Shown here in pieces: positions 54,296 through 63,788 of a stretch of DNA of 64,000 bases. Source of the stretch: JBAXTE01 sp964653595. GTDB lineage: Bacteria > Bacteroidota > Bacteroidia > Bacteroidales > WCHB1-69. The number at the start of each line of letters is the position of its first letter. Position 1 is the stretch's first letter. The translations under genes and the position numbers were made by a program. The notes under the pieces were generated by a model, which did no database searches, was not told where the DNA came from, and saw only the letters and a program-made list of their open reading frames with translations. The stretch is from contig CAZZHH010000007.1 in the NCBI GenBank assembly GCA_964653595.1, forward strand, positions 19,964 through 83,963, written 5' to 3'.

Positions 54296-56410
54296 TTAAT
54301 TAAGTCCACGTTTTTTCAACAACGGCTCAATAGACGCATCTTTACCACGGAAATTTTTGTACATCAACTGTGGATCAACGCTGTTGCCTTTTTCTAGAAT
54401 ATTCTTTCTAAAGGAAGTAGCAATTGTTTTATCAAAAATATCACCTTTTTCTACAAAAGCAGCAAAAGCATCTGAATCGAGAACTTCAGACCAAATATAA
54501 CTGTAATACCCGGCAGCATATTCACCACTGGAGAAAATATGAAGGTAGTAAGTACTTCTATATCGAGGTGCAATAGAGGAAAGAATATTCATCTCCGAAA
54601 GTGTATTTGCTTCAAAATCACTTACATTCATATTTTCAGCATTTGAAAGCATGTGATATTTCATATCTAAGATAGAAGCTCCAAGATATTCAACAGTTGC
54701 AAAACCTTGATTAAATTTACTACTAGCTTCTAATTTTTTGATTAGCTCCAAAGGAATGATTGCTCCAGTTTTGTAGTGTTTTGCATACATTTTCAAAACT
54801 TGAGATTCCATGGCCCAATTTTCTAAAATTTGAGACGGAAGTTCTACAAAATCGCTAGATACATTGGCACTACCCTCATATTGACAGTTAGAAACTAAAG
54901 CGTGAATACCATGACCAAATTCATGAAAGAAAGTCTCTACGTCATCTAAACTCAATAATGCAGGATCTTTTCCTGTAGGCTTATTTGAATTTAAGTTAAT
55001 GGACACGATTGGAATAACGCGTTTACCAGCTTCATAATGTGCAGTGCGATAGCTTGTACACCATGCACCATTTTGTTTACTAGCACGTGGGTAATAATCG
55101 AGCATTATAACACCCAATAAAGAGTTATTTGCTTCTCTTACTTCATACAAAACCGCATCGCGATGATACAAAGGAATTCCTTTTTTAGCGATAAATTTCA
55201 AACCATATAGTTTTTCTGTAACGGCAAAAACACCATCTCTCACATTTTCCAATTTGAAGTATGGTCTAAGTTGTTCTTCATCCAAATCATATTTTGCTTT
55301 TCGCACTTTTTCGGCATAAAACCACCAATCCCAAGATTCGATTTTAATATTTTGACCTTCACTAGCAGCCAATTTTTCCATCTCTTCTTGTTCCATTTTC
55401 GCAACTTTTAAAGCAGGGTCCCAAAGTTTATTCAATAAATTCATTACATTTTCTGCATTTTTAGCCATGGTAACCTCTAAAGCATAATCTGCATAGGTTG
55501 GGTATCCCAATAAATTCGATCTTTCAAGTCGAAGATTTACAATTTTGGAGATAATAGTTTTGTTATCATTCTCATTATTGTTATTCCCTCTATTTAAATA
55601 TGCATTGTATATTTTCTCTCTTAACTCACGTTTTGAAGCGTACGTTAAAAATGGCAACATGCTAGGTTTTTTGGTCGTAAAGACCCATTTTCCGTCCATT
55701 CCAAAACTCTTTGCATCATCTGCTCCCATTTGTATCACCGACTGTGGCAATCCTTCCAAATCCTCTTTATTTTCTATCACTAGTTTATAACCATTGGTCT
55801 CAGCCATTACATTGTTGCTAAATTGTAAGGTTAGCAACGACATTTGGCTATTGATTTCACGTAGTCTGGCTTGATCTTTTTCATTCAAATTAGCGCCATT
55901 GCGGACAAAATCCTTGTAATATTTTTCCAACAGACGAAGTTGTTCACCGTTTAGTTTTTCGGCAGAACGGTTTTCGTAAACAATTTTGATTTTTGTAAAA
56001 AGCTTTGGGTTTAGCGAAATATCATCGCTATGTTTAGACATTATTGGAGCAATCTCTTCTGCCACCTTTTGAAGCTCAGGACTTGTGTTTGCAGATAAAT
56101 CATTGTAAAAAACCAATGCCACTTTTGTCATCAAAGCACCAGATTTTTCAAGTTGCTCAATGGTGTTTTTAAAAGTAGGTTTTTCTTGATTTCCAATAAT
56201 TTGATCAATATTTTTCATTTGAACCTCCATGGCTTCTTTAAAAGCAGGAATAAAATGTTCAATTTTAATTTTATCAAATGGAGGTAAACCATAAGGTGTC
56301 TTCCATTCGGTAAGCAATGGATTTACTACCGTTGGTGATGAATTTTTAGTTTGAGAATAACCCATCGAAGTCAATACAACGATGGTTAGACATAACACTG
56401 ATTTTTTCAT
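54296..56410 (-). CDS. M3 family metallopeptidase (dipeptidyl carboxypeptidase-like), exported
   Basis: This 704-residue zinc oligopeptidase has a signal peptide (about residues 1-19, GYSQ) and the catalytic motif HEFGH in VETFFHEFGHGIHALVSN, with the third zinc ligand Glu expected about 25 residues later in DFVELPSQILENW. The C-terminal RYRSTYYLHIFSSGEYAAGYYSYIWSEVLD, read as RYRSTYYLHIFSSGEYA and GYYSYIWSEVLD, is the substrate-binding region of the Dcp/oligopeptidase A group. It trims short peptides in the periplasm. It is a tandem paralogue of the gene at 56445-58568, separated by 34 bases. Confidence 0.93.
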   Translation of the reverse strand: MKKSVLCLTIVVLTSMGYSQTKNSSPTVVNPLLTEWKTPYGLPPFDKIKIEHFIPAFKEAMEVQMKNIDQIIGNQEKPTFKNTIEQLEKSGALMTKVALVFYNDLSANTSPELQKVAEEIAPIMSKHSDDISLNPKLFTKIKIVYENRSAEKLNGEQLRLLEKYYKDFVRNGANLNEKDQARLREINSQMSLLTLQFSNNVMAETNGYKLVIENKEDLEGLPQSVIQMGADDAKSFGMDGKWVFTTKKPSMLPFLTYASKRELREKIYNAYLNRGNNNNENDNKTIISKIVNLRLERSNLLGYPTYADYALEVTMAKNAENVMNLLNKLWDPALKVAKMEQEEMEKLAASEGQNIKIESWDWWFYAEKVRKAKYDLDEEQLRPYFKLENVRDGVFAVTEKLYGLKFIAKKGIPLYHRDAVLYEVREANNSLLGVIMLDYYPRASKQNGAWCTSYRTAHYEAGKRVIPIVSINLNSNKPTGKDPALLSLDDVETFFHEFGHGIHALVSNCQYEGSANVSSDFVELPSQILENWAMESQVLKMYAKHYKTGAIIPLELIKKLEASSKFNQGFATVEYLGASILDMKYHMLSNAENMNVSDFEANTLSEMNILSSIAPRYRSTYYLHIFSSGEYAAGYYSYIWSEVLDSDAFAAFVEKGDIFDKTIATSFRKNILEKGNSVDPQLMYKNFRGKDASIEPLLKKRGLN

Positions 56411-56444
56411 TTTTTGATTATTTATTTGTTTTAAATTGCATTAA

Positions 56445-58568
56445 TTATTGGGCTAATCCTCTATTCTTTAACAAAGGATAAATATCTGGTTCTTTCCCTC
56501 TAAAATCAAGATACATTTGAAGTGGATTTACGGTGTTGCCACGTTCTAAAATTTTTGTTCGAAAATCGTTAGCAACTTTTTTATTGAAAATATCCCCTGT
56601 CTCTACAAATGCGTTATAAGCATCCGAATCTAAAACTTCTGCCCATATATAACTATAATAACCAGCCGAATATCCACCCGAAAAGATATGTTGAAAATAG
56701 GTACTTCTGTATCGAGGAGCGATGGAACTTATCAACCCACGTTGTGTCATCATCTCTTTCTCAAATGAACTGGGATTAAAGGGTTTATCCAACGGTTTTG
56801 TATGATACATCATGTCAAGATAAGCTGCCGAAAGAAATTCGACGGTAGCAAACCCTTGGTTGAACTTACCACTTTTTTGCATTTTCTCTATCAATGCATC
56901 GGTGATTATTTCATTGGTTTTATAGTGTTTAGCGTATTGTTTTAGTACAACTGGTTGAGTAGCCCAATGTTCCATGATTTGAGATGGTAATTCAACAAAA
57001 TCACGAGATACACCTATACTTCCTTTGTACTGGCAATTGGAAAATAATCCATGTAAAGCATGACCAAATTCGTGAAAAAATGTCTCCACTTCATCTTGGT
57101 TCAACAAAGATGGTTTGTCTGCTGTAGGTTTGGTAAAATTACAAACAACAGAAACCACTGGTGTTATTCTTTTACCCTGGATATAGTGTGCCGGTTGATA
57201 CGAAGTGCACCATGCTCCACCACGTTTTGAAGAACGAGGGAAAAAGTCCATCATCAACACCCCAAGCAATTTTCCATCGTTATCATCTACCTGATACACG
57301 GTTACTTCTGGGTGGTATTTAGGAATATCTTTTTTTATTTCCGTAAAACGAATACCATAAAGCTGATTGCAAACCCAAAATATTCCATCTCTTACATTTT
57401 CTAATTTGAAAAATGGGCGCAACTCCTCTTCATCGAGATTGTATTTATTCTTTCTAACCTTTTCGGCATAATACCACCAATCCCATGATTCAATTTTTTC
57501 AATTCCCGAGTTTTCTTCTTTTGATAATTGATACATGTCATTCTCTTCCTCCATTGCACGATTTAGAGCCGGATTCCATATTTTATCAAATAAATCGAAA
57601 ACTCTTTGAGGGGTTTTAGCCATATTATCTTCTAACACAAAAGTTGCATGATTTTCATAACCCAACAACTTTGCCCTTTCTAAACGAAGATTTACTATTT
57701 TGGAAATAATATCGTTGTTATCGAATTCGTTTCCATTATTGGCTCTATTCAAATATCCTTTATACAAAAATTCGCGAAGTGAACGATTTTCAGAATATTG
57801 CAAAAATGGAATCAAACTGGGTTTGTTTAATGTAAAGACCCATTTATCTGTCAATTTTCGGGAGTTAGCTTCCTCACGAGCAGCTTGTATTACGGATTCG
57901 GGTAAGCCTTTTAAGTCTTCCTGCTTCGAAACAACCAAAATAAAACTATTGTTTTCAGTTAATAAATTATCGCCAAACTTTAGTGTAAGCGACGACATCT
58001 CTTGATTAATAGCACGTAAGCGTTCTTGCTTTGAAGCATCTAACTTAACACCCGAACGTATAAAGTTTTTGTGGTAATTTTCTACCAACCGAATTTGTTC
58101 AACATTTAAGTTTTCAGAGTTTCGGTTTTTGTAAACTACTTCAATTCTTTTAAAAAGCAATGGATTTAAGTTGATATCATCGCTATGCGCCGATAATTTT
58201 GGAAGGATCGCAGTGGCTATCTTTTGTAATTCCGCACTTGTATTTGCTGAACGCAAATTGGAAAACACAGAACTTACTCTCGATAACAACTTTCCCGAAT
58301 TTTCGATGGCTTCAATCGTATTTTTAAAAGTAGCTTGTTCACTTGAATTTACAACATCTTGTATGGCTTCCTTTTGTTGTTTCATGCCTAACTCAAAAGC
58401 GGGTATAAAATGCTCATTTTTTATCTTTTCAAAAGGAGGAATTCCATAAGGTGTTTTCCATTCCGTAAAAAATGGATTTTCATCCGATTTTTTTCCTTTT
58501 TGAGCGAATCCAATAACAACCATAGTTAATAGAATAAATGTACAAACAGTAGATTTCATGTAATTCAT
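56445..58568 (-). CDS. M3 family metallopeptidase (dipeptidyl carboxypeptidase-like), exported
   Basis: This paralogue of the downstream gene has a signal peptide (VVIGFAQ), the catalytic HEFGH in VETFFHEFGHALHGLFSNC, DFVELPSQIMEHW for the third zinc ligand, and RYRSTYFQHIFSGGYSAGY near the end. I chose the ATG at 58568 (707 residues), although the frame is open for 70 more codons upstream. The extra stretch is not protein-like for this family, and a -7 box (TATTTTTG, 58588-58595, minus strand) lies inside it. A second ATG is at 58559. It is the first gene of the likely two-gene operon. Confidence 0.93.
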   Translation of the reverse strand: MNYMKSTVCTFILLTMVVIGFAQKGKKSDENPFFTEWKTPYGIPPFEKIKNEHFIPAFELGMKQQKEAIQDVVNSSEQATFKNTIEAIENSGKLLSRVSSVFSNLRSANTSAELQKIATAILPKLSAHSDDINLNPLLFKRIEVVYKNRNSENLNVEQIRLVENYHKNFIRSGVKLDASKQERLRAINQEMSSLTLKFGDNLLTENNSFILVVSKQEDLKGLPESVIQAAREEANSRKLTDKWVFTLNKPSLIPFLQYSENRSLREFLYKGYLNRANNGNEFDNNDIISKIVNLRLERAKLLGYENHATFVLEDNMAKTPQRVFDLFDKIWNPALNRAMEEENDMYQLSKEENSGIEKIESWDWWYYAEKVRKNKYNLDEEELRPFFKLENVRDGIFWVCNQLYGIRFTEIKKDIPKYHPEVTVYQVDDNDGKLLGVLMMDFFPRSSKRGGAWCTSYQPAHYIQGKRITPVVSVVCNFTKPTADKPSLLNQDEVETFFHEFGHALHGLFSNCQYKGSIGVSRDFVELPSQIMEHWATQPVVLKQYAKHYKTNEIITDALIEKMQKSGKFNQGFATVEFLSAAYLDMMYHTKPLDKPFNPSSFEKEMMTQRGLISSIAPRYRSTYFQHIFSGGYSAGYYSYIWAEVLDSDAYNAFVETGDIFNKKVANDFRTKILERGNTVNPLQMYLDFRGKEPDIYPLLKNRGLAQ

Positions 58569-58587
58569 TTTTTTTAAGTTTAGGATG

Positions 58588-58595
58588 CAAAAATA
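58588..58595 (-). promoter_or_regulatory. Predicted -7 box of the M3 peptidase operon
   Basis: Minus-strand TATTTTTG matches TAnnTTTG 19 bases upstream of the ATG at 58568. It supports that start over the longer frame. Confidence 0.5.
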
Positions 58596-58760
58596 CTCTT
58601 TTTTATTCAAAATTCCGAGTTTGAGATAAATGGGTTGAAAACCAAATTTCATCAATAGAAAACCTAATGTAAGATTTTTTTTCAGCAAAGTTATTATACT
58701 TGCATAATCAAAAAACGATAAGAAAAAAAATACAATTTTAACAACAAAATGAATTACAGA

Positions 58761-58792
58761 AAAAAAGCTATCTTGCAATAAGATAGCTTTTT
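58761..58792 (-). terminator. Intrinsic terminator after the Spy-like gene
   Basis: AAAAAGCTATCTT and AAGATAGCTTTTT form a perfect 13-bp stem with loop GCAAT. It lies 25 bases beyond the stop of the minus-strand gene at 58817. Confidence 0.9.
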
Positions 58793-58816
58793 ATAAGTAT
58801 TGAATTGTTGAAATAA

Positions 58817-59236
58817 TTAGAAAATATCTTCATTTTCTTCTTCTACATCCCCAGATTTCTTACCAGCTTTAAATTTTTGTTTTTTAATTTTATTTCCATC
58901 ATGCCATTTACCATACTGCTCGGGGGTAAGGATAATTTTCAACGATTGCATGTAATTGTTTCTGATGTCGCGAATTTCTTGATTTCTCTCTTTTGTCTTG
59001 TTACCCTGATACTTTGTTTTTACAGCATCCAGCTGAACCATTTTTTCAAGAATTATCTGTTTAATTTTAACTTGTTGATCATCCGTCAACGATAGTTGTT
59101 TCTTCATGACTTCGATATTACGGCTAGCTCTAGCATCAGGAGTTAAAGATTCTTTTTTCACTTTTCCTTTTTGAGCAAATGCAACAGCAGTAATCATCAT
59201 CATGCTTACAAGTAAAATTCCAAATTTTTTCATCAT
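58817..59236 (-). CDS. Small exported Spy/CpxP-like helical protein
   Basis: This 139-residue protein has a signal peptide (ending AVAFAQ, about residue 21). A helical, charged body follows with LSLTDDQQVKIKQIILEKM, RDIRNNYMQSLKIILTPEQY and a Lys/Glu-rich tail. The LTxxQ and LTPEQ motifs spaced about 60 residues apart are those of Spy/CpxP-type periplasmic chaperones and of similar Bacteroidota proteins (DUF4890-like). Function is inferred from this pattern. The first Met is doubled; either could start. Confidence 0.78.
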   Translation of the reverse strand: MMKKFGILLVSMMMITAVAFAQKGKVKKESLTPDARASRNIEVMKKQLSLTDDQQVKIKQIILEKMVQLDAVKTKYQGNKTKERNQEIRDIRNNYMQSLKIILTPEQYGKWHDGNKIKKQKFKAGKKSGDVEEENEDIF

Positions 59237-59331
59237 TTATTGGTTTTAAGTTTAATTGAATAATTTAATAGACACATTATTTAATAAAAAGTTTAATTAC
59301 GCACTCTTATTTTTACTAGACAGCAAATAAA

Positions 59332-60267
59332 TCAACATAGTTGCACTCTCGATCCACAATATTCACAACGACTATCAGAACCATTCGTAGGAGTAAAAGT
59401 AGATCCACAATTTTGACAATGAATCATCCGAGTGTTGGGTTCCACTTTGTTTCCACAAGTTTCGCAAACTACTAGTTTGGCACCCTTCAAAGCGGTTATC
59501 GTGGAGTTACAGCACGAACATTGAACATCATCGGTTTCTAAATCTGGAATCTCGATGTAATAATTTTCAAAACCATACTCTTTGGCAAGTAAAATAAAAT
59601 CAGATTCTGACAACATTTTACAATAGCCCGCCATGCTTTGCTTAAGAAACAAATCTTTGCTATTTTCGGAAATCTCATCTGGATATAATCTTACTGAAGG
59701 GTATGAAATCACTTTTTCAGAAAGACTAACAGAATATTCGTAAACCGTTTTAAAATATTCTTTTGCATGTTCATCGTACCTCCAAATATAATTTCCATCG
59801 ATCATTTCCATATTTATATTCTGTGATAGTACTCTTAACATCTCTTGAATTTTCTTTTGATTTTCAAAAAATCCATCTTCAATTTGATCTTTTAAAAAAG
59901 CATGGTAATAGGTTAAAAATTTTTTTCGATATCCTTCCACCTTCATTTTAGGTGAAAAAGTACCAGGCAATAGCGATACTTGTAGTTCCATCTGTTTCAT
60001 TGCCAATTCAATATACTTTTCAGAATCTCTTTGTTCGATAACCTCCCCTAATTGAGTTACAACAGATAAATACTCTTGTGTAGATTGTGGCCAACCTCCA
60101 TTTTCAAGGTAATAGTTCATGTCAAAGAGTTGTTTTGACTCATCCTCCATTTTTACAAAATCAAACCCCATAAACGCTGCACAATAATCACAAAAAACGT
60201 ATCCAGATTTAACTTCGGCTACCTTACTAGAACCACATGAAGCACATTTTAATTTTCTTACTATCAT
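59332..60267 (-). CDS. Zinc-ribbon protein of unknown function
   Basis: The protein has zinc-ribbon motifs at both ends. The N terminus carries CASCGSSKVAEVKSGYVFCDYC. The C terminus carries CSCCNST, CETCGN, CQNCGS and CEYCGS. Between them are about 200 mostly helical residues without recognised motifs and without a membrane segment. I chose ATG 60267 (311 residues) over the longer frame because a -7 box (TATATTTG, 60290-60297, minus strand) lies just upstream and inside the longer form. It could be a nucleic-acid-binding or protein-scaffold protein; no function can be assigned. Confidence 0.72.
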   Translation of the reverse strand: MIVRKLKCASCGSSKVAEVKSGYVFCDYCAAFMGFDFVKMEDESKQLFDMNYYLENGGWPQSTQEYLSVVTQLGEVIEQRDSEKYIELAMKQMELQVSLLPGTFSPKMKVEGYRKKFLTYYHAFLKDQIEDGFFENQKKIQEMLRVLSQNINMEMIDGNYIWRYDEHAKEYFKTVYEYSVSLSEKVISYPSVRLYPDEISENSKDLFLKQSMAGYCKMLSESDFILLAKEYGFENYYIEIPDLETDDVQCSCCNSTITALKGAKLVVCETCGNKVEPNTRMIHCQNCGSTFTPTNGSDSRCEYCGSRVQLC

Positions 60268-60289
60268 CGATTTTTTTTTCAAATATAGA

Positions 60290-60297
60290 TTATTTAT
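60290..60297 (-). promoter_or_regulatory. Predicted -7 box for the zinc-ribbon gene
   Basis: Minus-strand TATATTTG matches TAnnTTTG 22 bases upstream of the ATG at 60267. It decides that start. Confidence 0.5.
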
Positions 60298-60450
60298 AGA
60301 AAACAAAAAAATCCTCCCAGTAATTATTTTCTGTGGAATCTAAATTTTGGCTGACTTAATAGGAAAATGAAACTTTTTTTTAAAAAAAACGTATTGAATT
60401 AGAATTTAATAAAAAAAAACCATAAATTAGCACTTTAAAAATTACGTGAT

Positions 60451-61137
60451 ATGAGAAAATATACTTTATTACTAATGATTGTTGGATTATCCATTGGTTT
60501 TTCATTCGGCCAATTTTATGAAACCAAACCTCATTTTCTTAGTATAGGTGGAGGGGTTACCCGTAATAACTTTGAAGAGACTCAACAAATTGGTTATTTT
60601 GGAAATTTGGAAGGAGCATACTTTTTTCATTATCTATTTGGTGCTGGATTAAGAGTCGATTGGTCGTATATGGATATTCTTCCAAATAAATTTGCCGACA
60701 ATTATGCAACTAAACCAGATATTTCTTACAACCGGACAACGGTAGATGTGAATATGTATAATATCCGAAATTTTACAGCAAATGCTTATTTTAATGCAAT
60801 GCCAAACGAAAAAATTTCATTTATGCTTACTGCTGGTGCTGGATTTCAAGTGCTAAACACCCCCTCAGGCACAATTTTATACGAAGAAGTATATCCATAC
60901 AACAATTATGGAACTCCAATACCAAACCAAGATGCCCTAGTAAATGTAAAAAAAGAGACTTACCGTCCTGTTGTTTTTCATGCTGGACTAAAAGCAAACT
61001 ATATGTTTAATGAAAATGTTGGAATGAATATTTTTGGCGATTATCAATATGCTAAGAATCGATTTTATATTTATGAACAACATCACCAATTTTCTGCAGG
61101 GATTGGATTAATATTCATGCTTCCTGAAATTTATTAA
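60451..61137 (+). CDS. Outer-membrane beta-barrel protein
   Basis: This 228-residue protein has a signal peptide (about residues 1-20, SFGQ) followed by alternating amphipathic strands (FFHYLFGAGLRVDWSYMD, ISFMLTAGAGFQVLN, VVFHAGLKANYMFN, FSAGIGLIFMLPEIY), typical of a small eight-stranded outer-membrane barrel of the OmpA/OmpW-like kind. The cargo or partner is unknown. A strong terminator follows. Confidence 0.8.
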   Translation: MRKYTLLLMIVGLSIGFSFGQFYETKPHFLSIGGGVTRNNFEETQQIGYFGNLEGAYFFHYLFGAGLRVDWSYMDILPNKFADNYATKPDISYNRTTVDVNMYNIRNFTANAYFNAMPNEKISFMLTAGAGFQVLNTPSGTILYEEVYPYNNYGTPIPNQDALVNVKKETYRPVVFHAGLKANYMFNENVGMNIFGDYQYAKNRFYIYEQHHQFSAGIGLIFMLPEIY

Positions 61138-61154
61138 AAAAAAATATTTTTATA

Positions 61155-61188
61155 AAAAAGTCATTCACCATTTGAATGACTTTTTTTT
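61155..61188 (+). terminator. Intrinsic terminator between barrel gene and priA
   Basis: AAAAAGTCATTC and GAATGACTTTTT form a 12-bp stem with a 7-base loop, followed by more T (eight in all from 61181). It lies between convergent genes and may act in both directions. Confidence 0.9.
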
Positions 61189-61220
61189 GTTTCAATTCTT
61201 AAAAAATTAAAAGGATTTAT

Positions 61221-63737
61221 TTATTGAGGGTCAACATCAATCGAAATTTTCACTCCAGAATATCTTTGTTGATGCAATACTTGATTGATCAAGGTTTTAA
61301 TTCTACTCTTCTTTTGATTAAGGCCGCTATTTTTATCAATTTTAATCAATATTTCATTTAAATAATAATTGTTAATCATAGAAATCATAGGATATTCTGG
61401 CCCTAAAACGGTATCCGGAATCTGTTTTTGCAAGAGAGAAGCAAGTTGTTTTGCTGCATCCACTACCACTCTGTCTTTAGGATGCTTAACCACAATTTTA
61501 ATCAAACGGACAAAGGGAGGATAATGAAAATTTCTTCGTTCGCTTATCTGATGTTGGAACATACCTAAATAATTATTGTTAATCACAAAATCAATTACAG
61601 GACTAGAAGGATTATACGATTGAATAATTACCTGCCCTTGCTTCTCTTTTCGACCCGAACGACCACTTACCTGAACCATTAATTGAAAAGCTCTTTCGAA
61701 GGATCTAAAATCAGGATATGCTATCAGACTATCTGCATTTATTACACCTACCAACGAGACATTGCCAAAGTCTAATCCTTTTGTAATCATCTGTGTTCCA
61801 ACAAGAACTTGTATTTTTTGATTTTCAAAATCGGTTAATAATTTTAAGAGTGCAACTTTTGAGCTAGAAGTGTCTTGGTCGATACGACCAATTTTAATAT
61901 CCGGGAAAAGAATCGATAACTCTTCTTCAATTTTTTCAGTTCCCAGACCTTTTGCTTTTAAATCCGTACTAGAACAAGAGGGACATACATGAATGGATGG
62001 AATGGCATAACCACAATAATGACATGTTAAAGAATCATTTTTTTTGTGATACGTTAACGATACATCACATCGAATGCATTTAGGAATATACTGACATTGT
62101 TGACATTCGATTATAGGAGCAAATCCTCTTCTGTTTTGGAACAAAATTACCTGTTCATTCTTATCCAATGTCCTTTTAATTTGGTCTATAAGCACCTCTG
62201 AAAATACGGATTTCATAATTTTATGCTTAAGAGCATGTTTTAAATCTACAACGTTGGTTGCTGGAAGTTGCACATTGGAAAATCGAGTATCTAGAGTTAC
62301 CAATGCATATTTATCCGAAAGGGCATTCCAATAGCTCTCGATAGAAGGTGTAGCAGAACCTAAGATAGTTTTTGAATTATGTATGGAAGCCAAATAAAGG
62401 GCTGAGTCGCGAGCATGATAACGTGGGGCAGGATCTATTTGTTTAAAAGATGAGTCATGCTCTTCATCTACAATAATTAACCCCAATTTAGTGTATGGCA
62501 AAAAGATAGCAGAACGAGCACCCAAAATAACAGAATATTTTTTAGTTTCCTGAGTTGAAGAATAACCAATTACTGCTTCCCAAATCTCCACTTGTTCATT
62601 TTCATTAAATTTGGAATGATATACTCCTACAATGTCGCCAAAATACCTCCTTAATCTGCTAACAATCTGACTCGTTAATGCGATCTCTGGCAATAGATAC
62701 AGCACTTGCTCTCCCCTATCTAGCGCTTGTTTAATAAAATGAATATATATTTCAGTTTTTCCACTTCCGGTAACCCCATGTAACAGAGCAATTTCTTTTG
62801 TTTTAAAACTCTCTTCAATAGAATGTATGACTTCGGATTGAGGTGGAGTAAACTGAATTTCTGCAACCGAGGAGCTCGATTCAAACCCCTGTAGTCTGGA
62901 TATTTTTTTAAAATCAGATATAAAGACTCCCTTTTTCAATAATGCTTCCACCGAAGAAGAGGAGCATTCAAACTCTTTTAACAACTCCGATTTTAAAATC
63001 ATTTTTTTATAATCCCCATTACAGAGTTTTACAAATGCCATTAAAGCCAACATCTGTTTATATGTTCTCTTGTTTTTATTCAACAAGTCAAACATTTCCG
63101 ATAAAGCAATTTCGCTTTCACTCAAAGAATTTGAAAGGGTTAAATACTCTACAATTTTGGGTTTGTACTTTGCATCTACTTCTTCTGTAATTAATACCAC
63201 TTTTTTCGATAATAGTCCACGAATAATATGAATCACTTTTTGTTGTTGCAGAAGTTTTGCAATTTGCATTATGGTAAGCTCTCCATTATGTGTTAGAGCA
63301 TCAATAATAGCTAGTTCTTTAGCAGTAAAAAGTGAAATATCTCCATCAAAATCATTGTTAATAACCACTTTGGTTTCACTACTAAGTTTTAAACCATTGG
63401 GTAAAGCAGCACTCATCACTTCTCCTAAATGACAAATGTAATACTGCGAAATCCATCTCCAAAAATCGAGTTGAAATTCCAATACAATCGGTTTTTCATC
63501 CAACAGCGCTAATATTGGCTTAGTTGGATACAAAGGAGCCTGCTGATGAATATTTGTAATAATAGCGGAATAAATTTTATTTTTTCCAAACTGTACGCTC
63601 ACTCTACAACCAATCGAAACGTCGGACTGAAATTCTGCTGGAACATGATATGTGTATGTATCTGCAACAGCAAGTGGCAAGACTACTTCAACAAAAAATG
63701 CATCACTTATGAAGGTATTATGCTTTATATTACTCAT
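61221..63737 (-). CDS. priA: Primosomal protein N' (replication restart helicase PriA)
   Basis: PriA recognises stalled forks and reloads the replicative helicase. The N-terminal 3'-binding and winged-helix parts (about residues 1-270, DAFFVEVVLPLAVADTYTY) are followed by the helicase core with GVTGSGKTEIYIHFIKQAL, IIVDEEHDSSFKQ and LGSATPSIES. A zinc-binding insertion has eight cysteines arranged in CxxC pairs (CQQCQYIPKCIRCD, CHYCGYAI, CPSCSS). The C-terminal core has GTQMITKGLDFGNVSLVGV and QVSGRSGRKEKQG. At 838 residues it is longer than Escherichia coli PriA, as usual in Bacteroidota. A promoter lies upstream at 63757-63788. Confidence 0.96.
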   Translation of the reverse strand: MSNIKHNTFISDAFFVEVVLPLAVADTYTYHVPAEFQSDVSIGCRVSVQFGKNKIYSAIITNIHQQAPLYPTKPILALLDEKPIVLEFQLDFWRWISQYYICHLGEVMSAALPNGLKLSSETKVVINNDFDGDISLFTAKELAIIDALTHNGELTIMQIAKLLQQQKVIHIIRGLLSKKVVLITEEVDAKYKPKIVEYLTLSNSLSESEIALSEMFDLLNKNKRTYKQMLALMAFVKLCNGDYKKMILKSELLKEFECSSSSVEALLKKGVFISDFKKISRLQGFESSSSVAEIQFTPPQSEVIHSIEESFKTKEIALLHGVTGSGKTEIYIHFIKQALDRGEQVLYLLPEIALTSQIVSRLRRYFGDIVGVYHSKFNENEQVEIWEAVIGYSSTQETKKYSVILGARSAIFLPYTKLGLIIVDEEHDSSFKQIDPAPRYHARDSALYLASIHNSKTILGSATPSIESYWNALSDKYALVTLDTRFSNVQLPATNVVDLKHALKHKIMKSVFSEVLIDQIKRTLDKNEQVILFQNRRGFAPIIECQQCQYIPKCIRCDVSLTYHKKNDSLTCHYCGYAIPSIHVCPSCSSTDLKAKGLGTEKIEEELSILFPDIKIGRIDQDTSSSKVALLKLLTDFENQKIQVLVGTQMITKGLDFGNVSLVGVINADSLIAYPDFRSFERAFQLMVQVSGRSGRKEKQGQVIIQSYNPSSPVIDFVINNNYLGMFQHQISERRNFHYPPFVRLIKIVVKHPKDRVVVDAAKQLASLLQKQIPDTVLGPEYPMISMINNYYLNEILIKIDKNSGLNQKKSRIKTLINQVLHQQRYSGVKISIDVDPQ

Positions 63738-63756
63738 CCGGTTTTTTGATATAATG

Positions 63757-63788
63757 CAAAAGTAAATGTTTTAGTGGTAAATCTCAAA
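63757..63788 (-). promoter_or_regulatory. Consensus promoter of priA
   Basis: On the minus strand TTTG (63785-63788) and TACTTTTG (63757-63764) are separated by 20 bases, matching TTTG-N19-21-TAnnTTTG. The -7 box ends 19 bases before the priA start at 63737. Confidence 0.7.

Noticed and set aside
58569..58778. A 70-codon N-terminal extension of the second M3 peptidase
   Set aside because: The stretch contains a -7 box and reads as random hydrophobic sequence; a normal signal peptide begins at the ATG at 58568.
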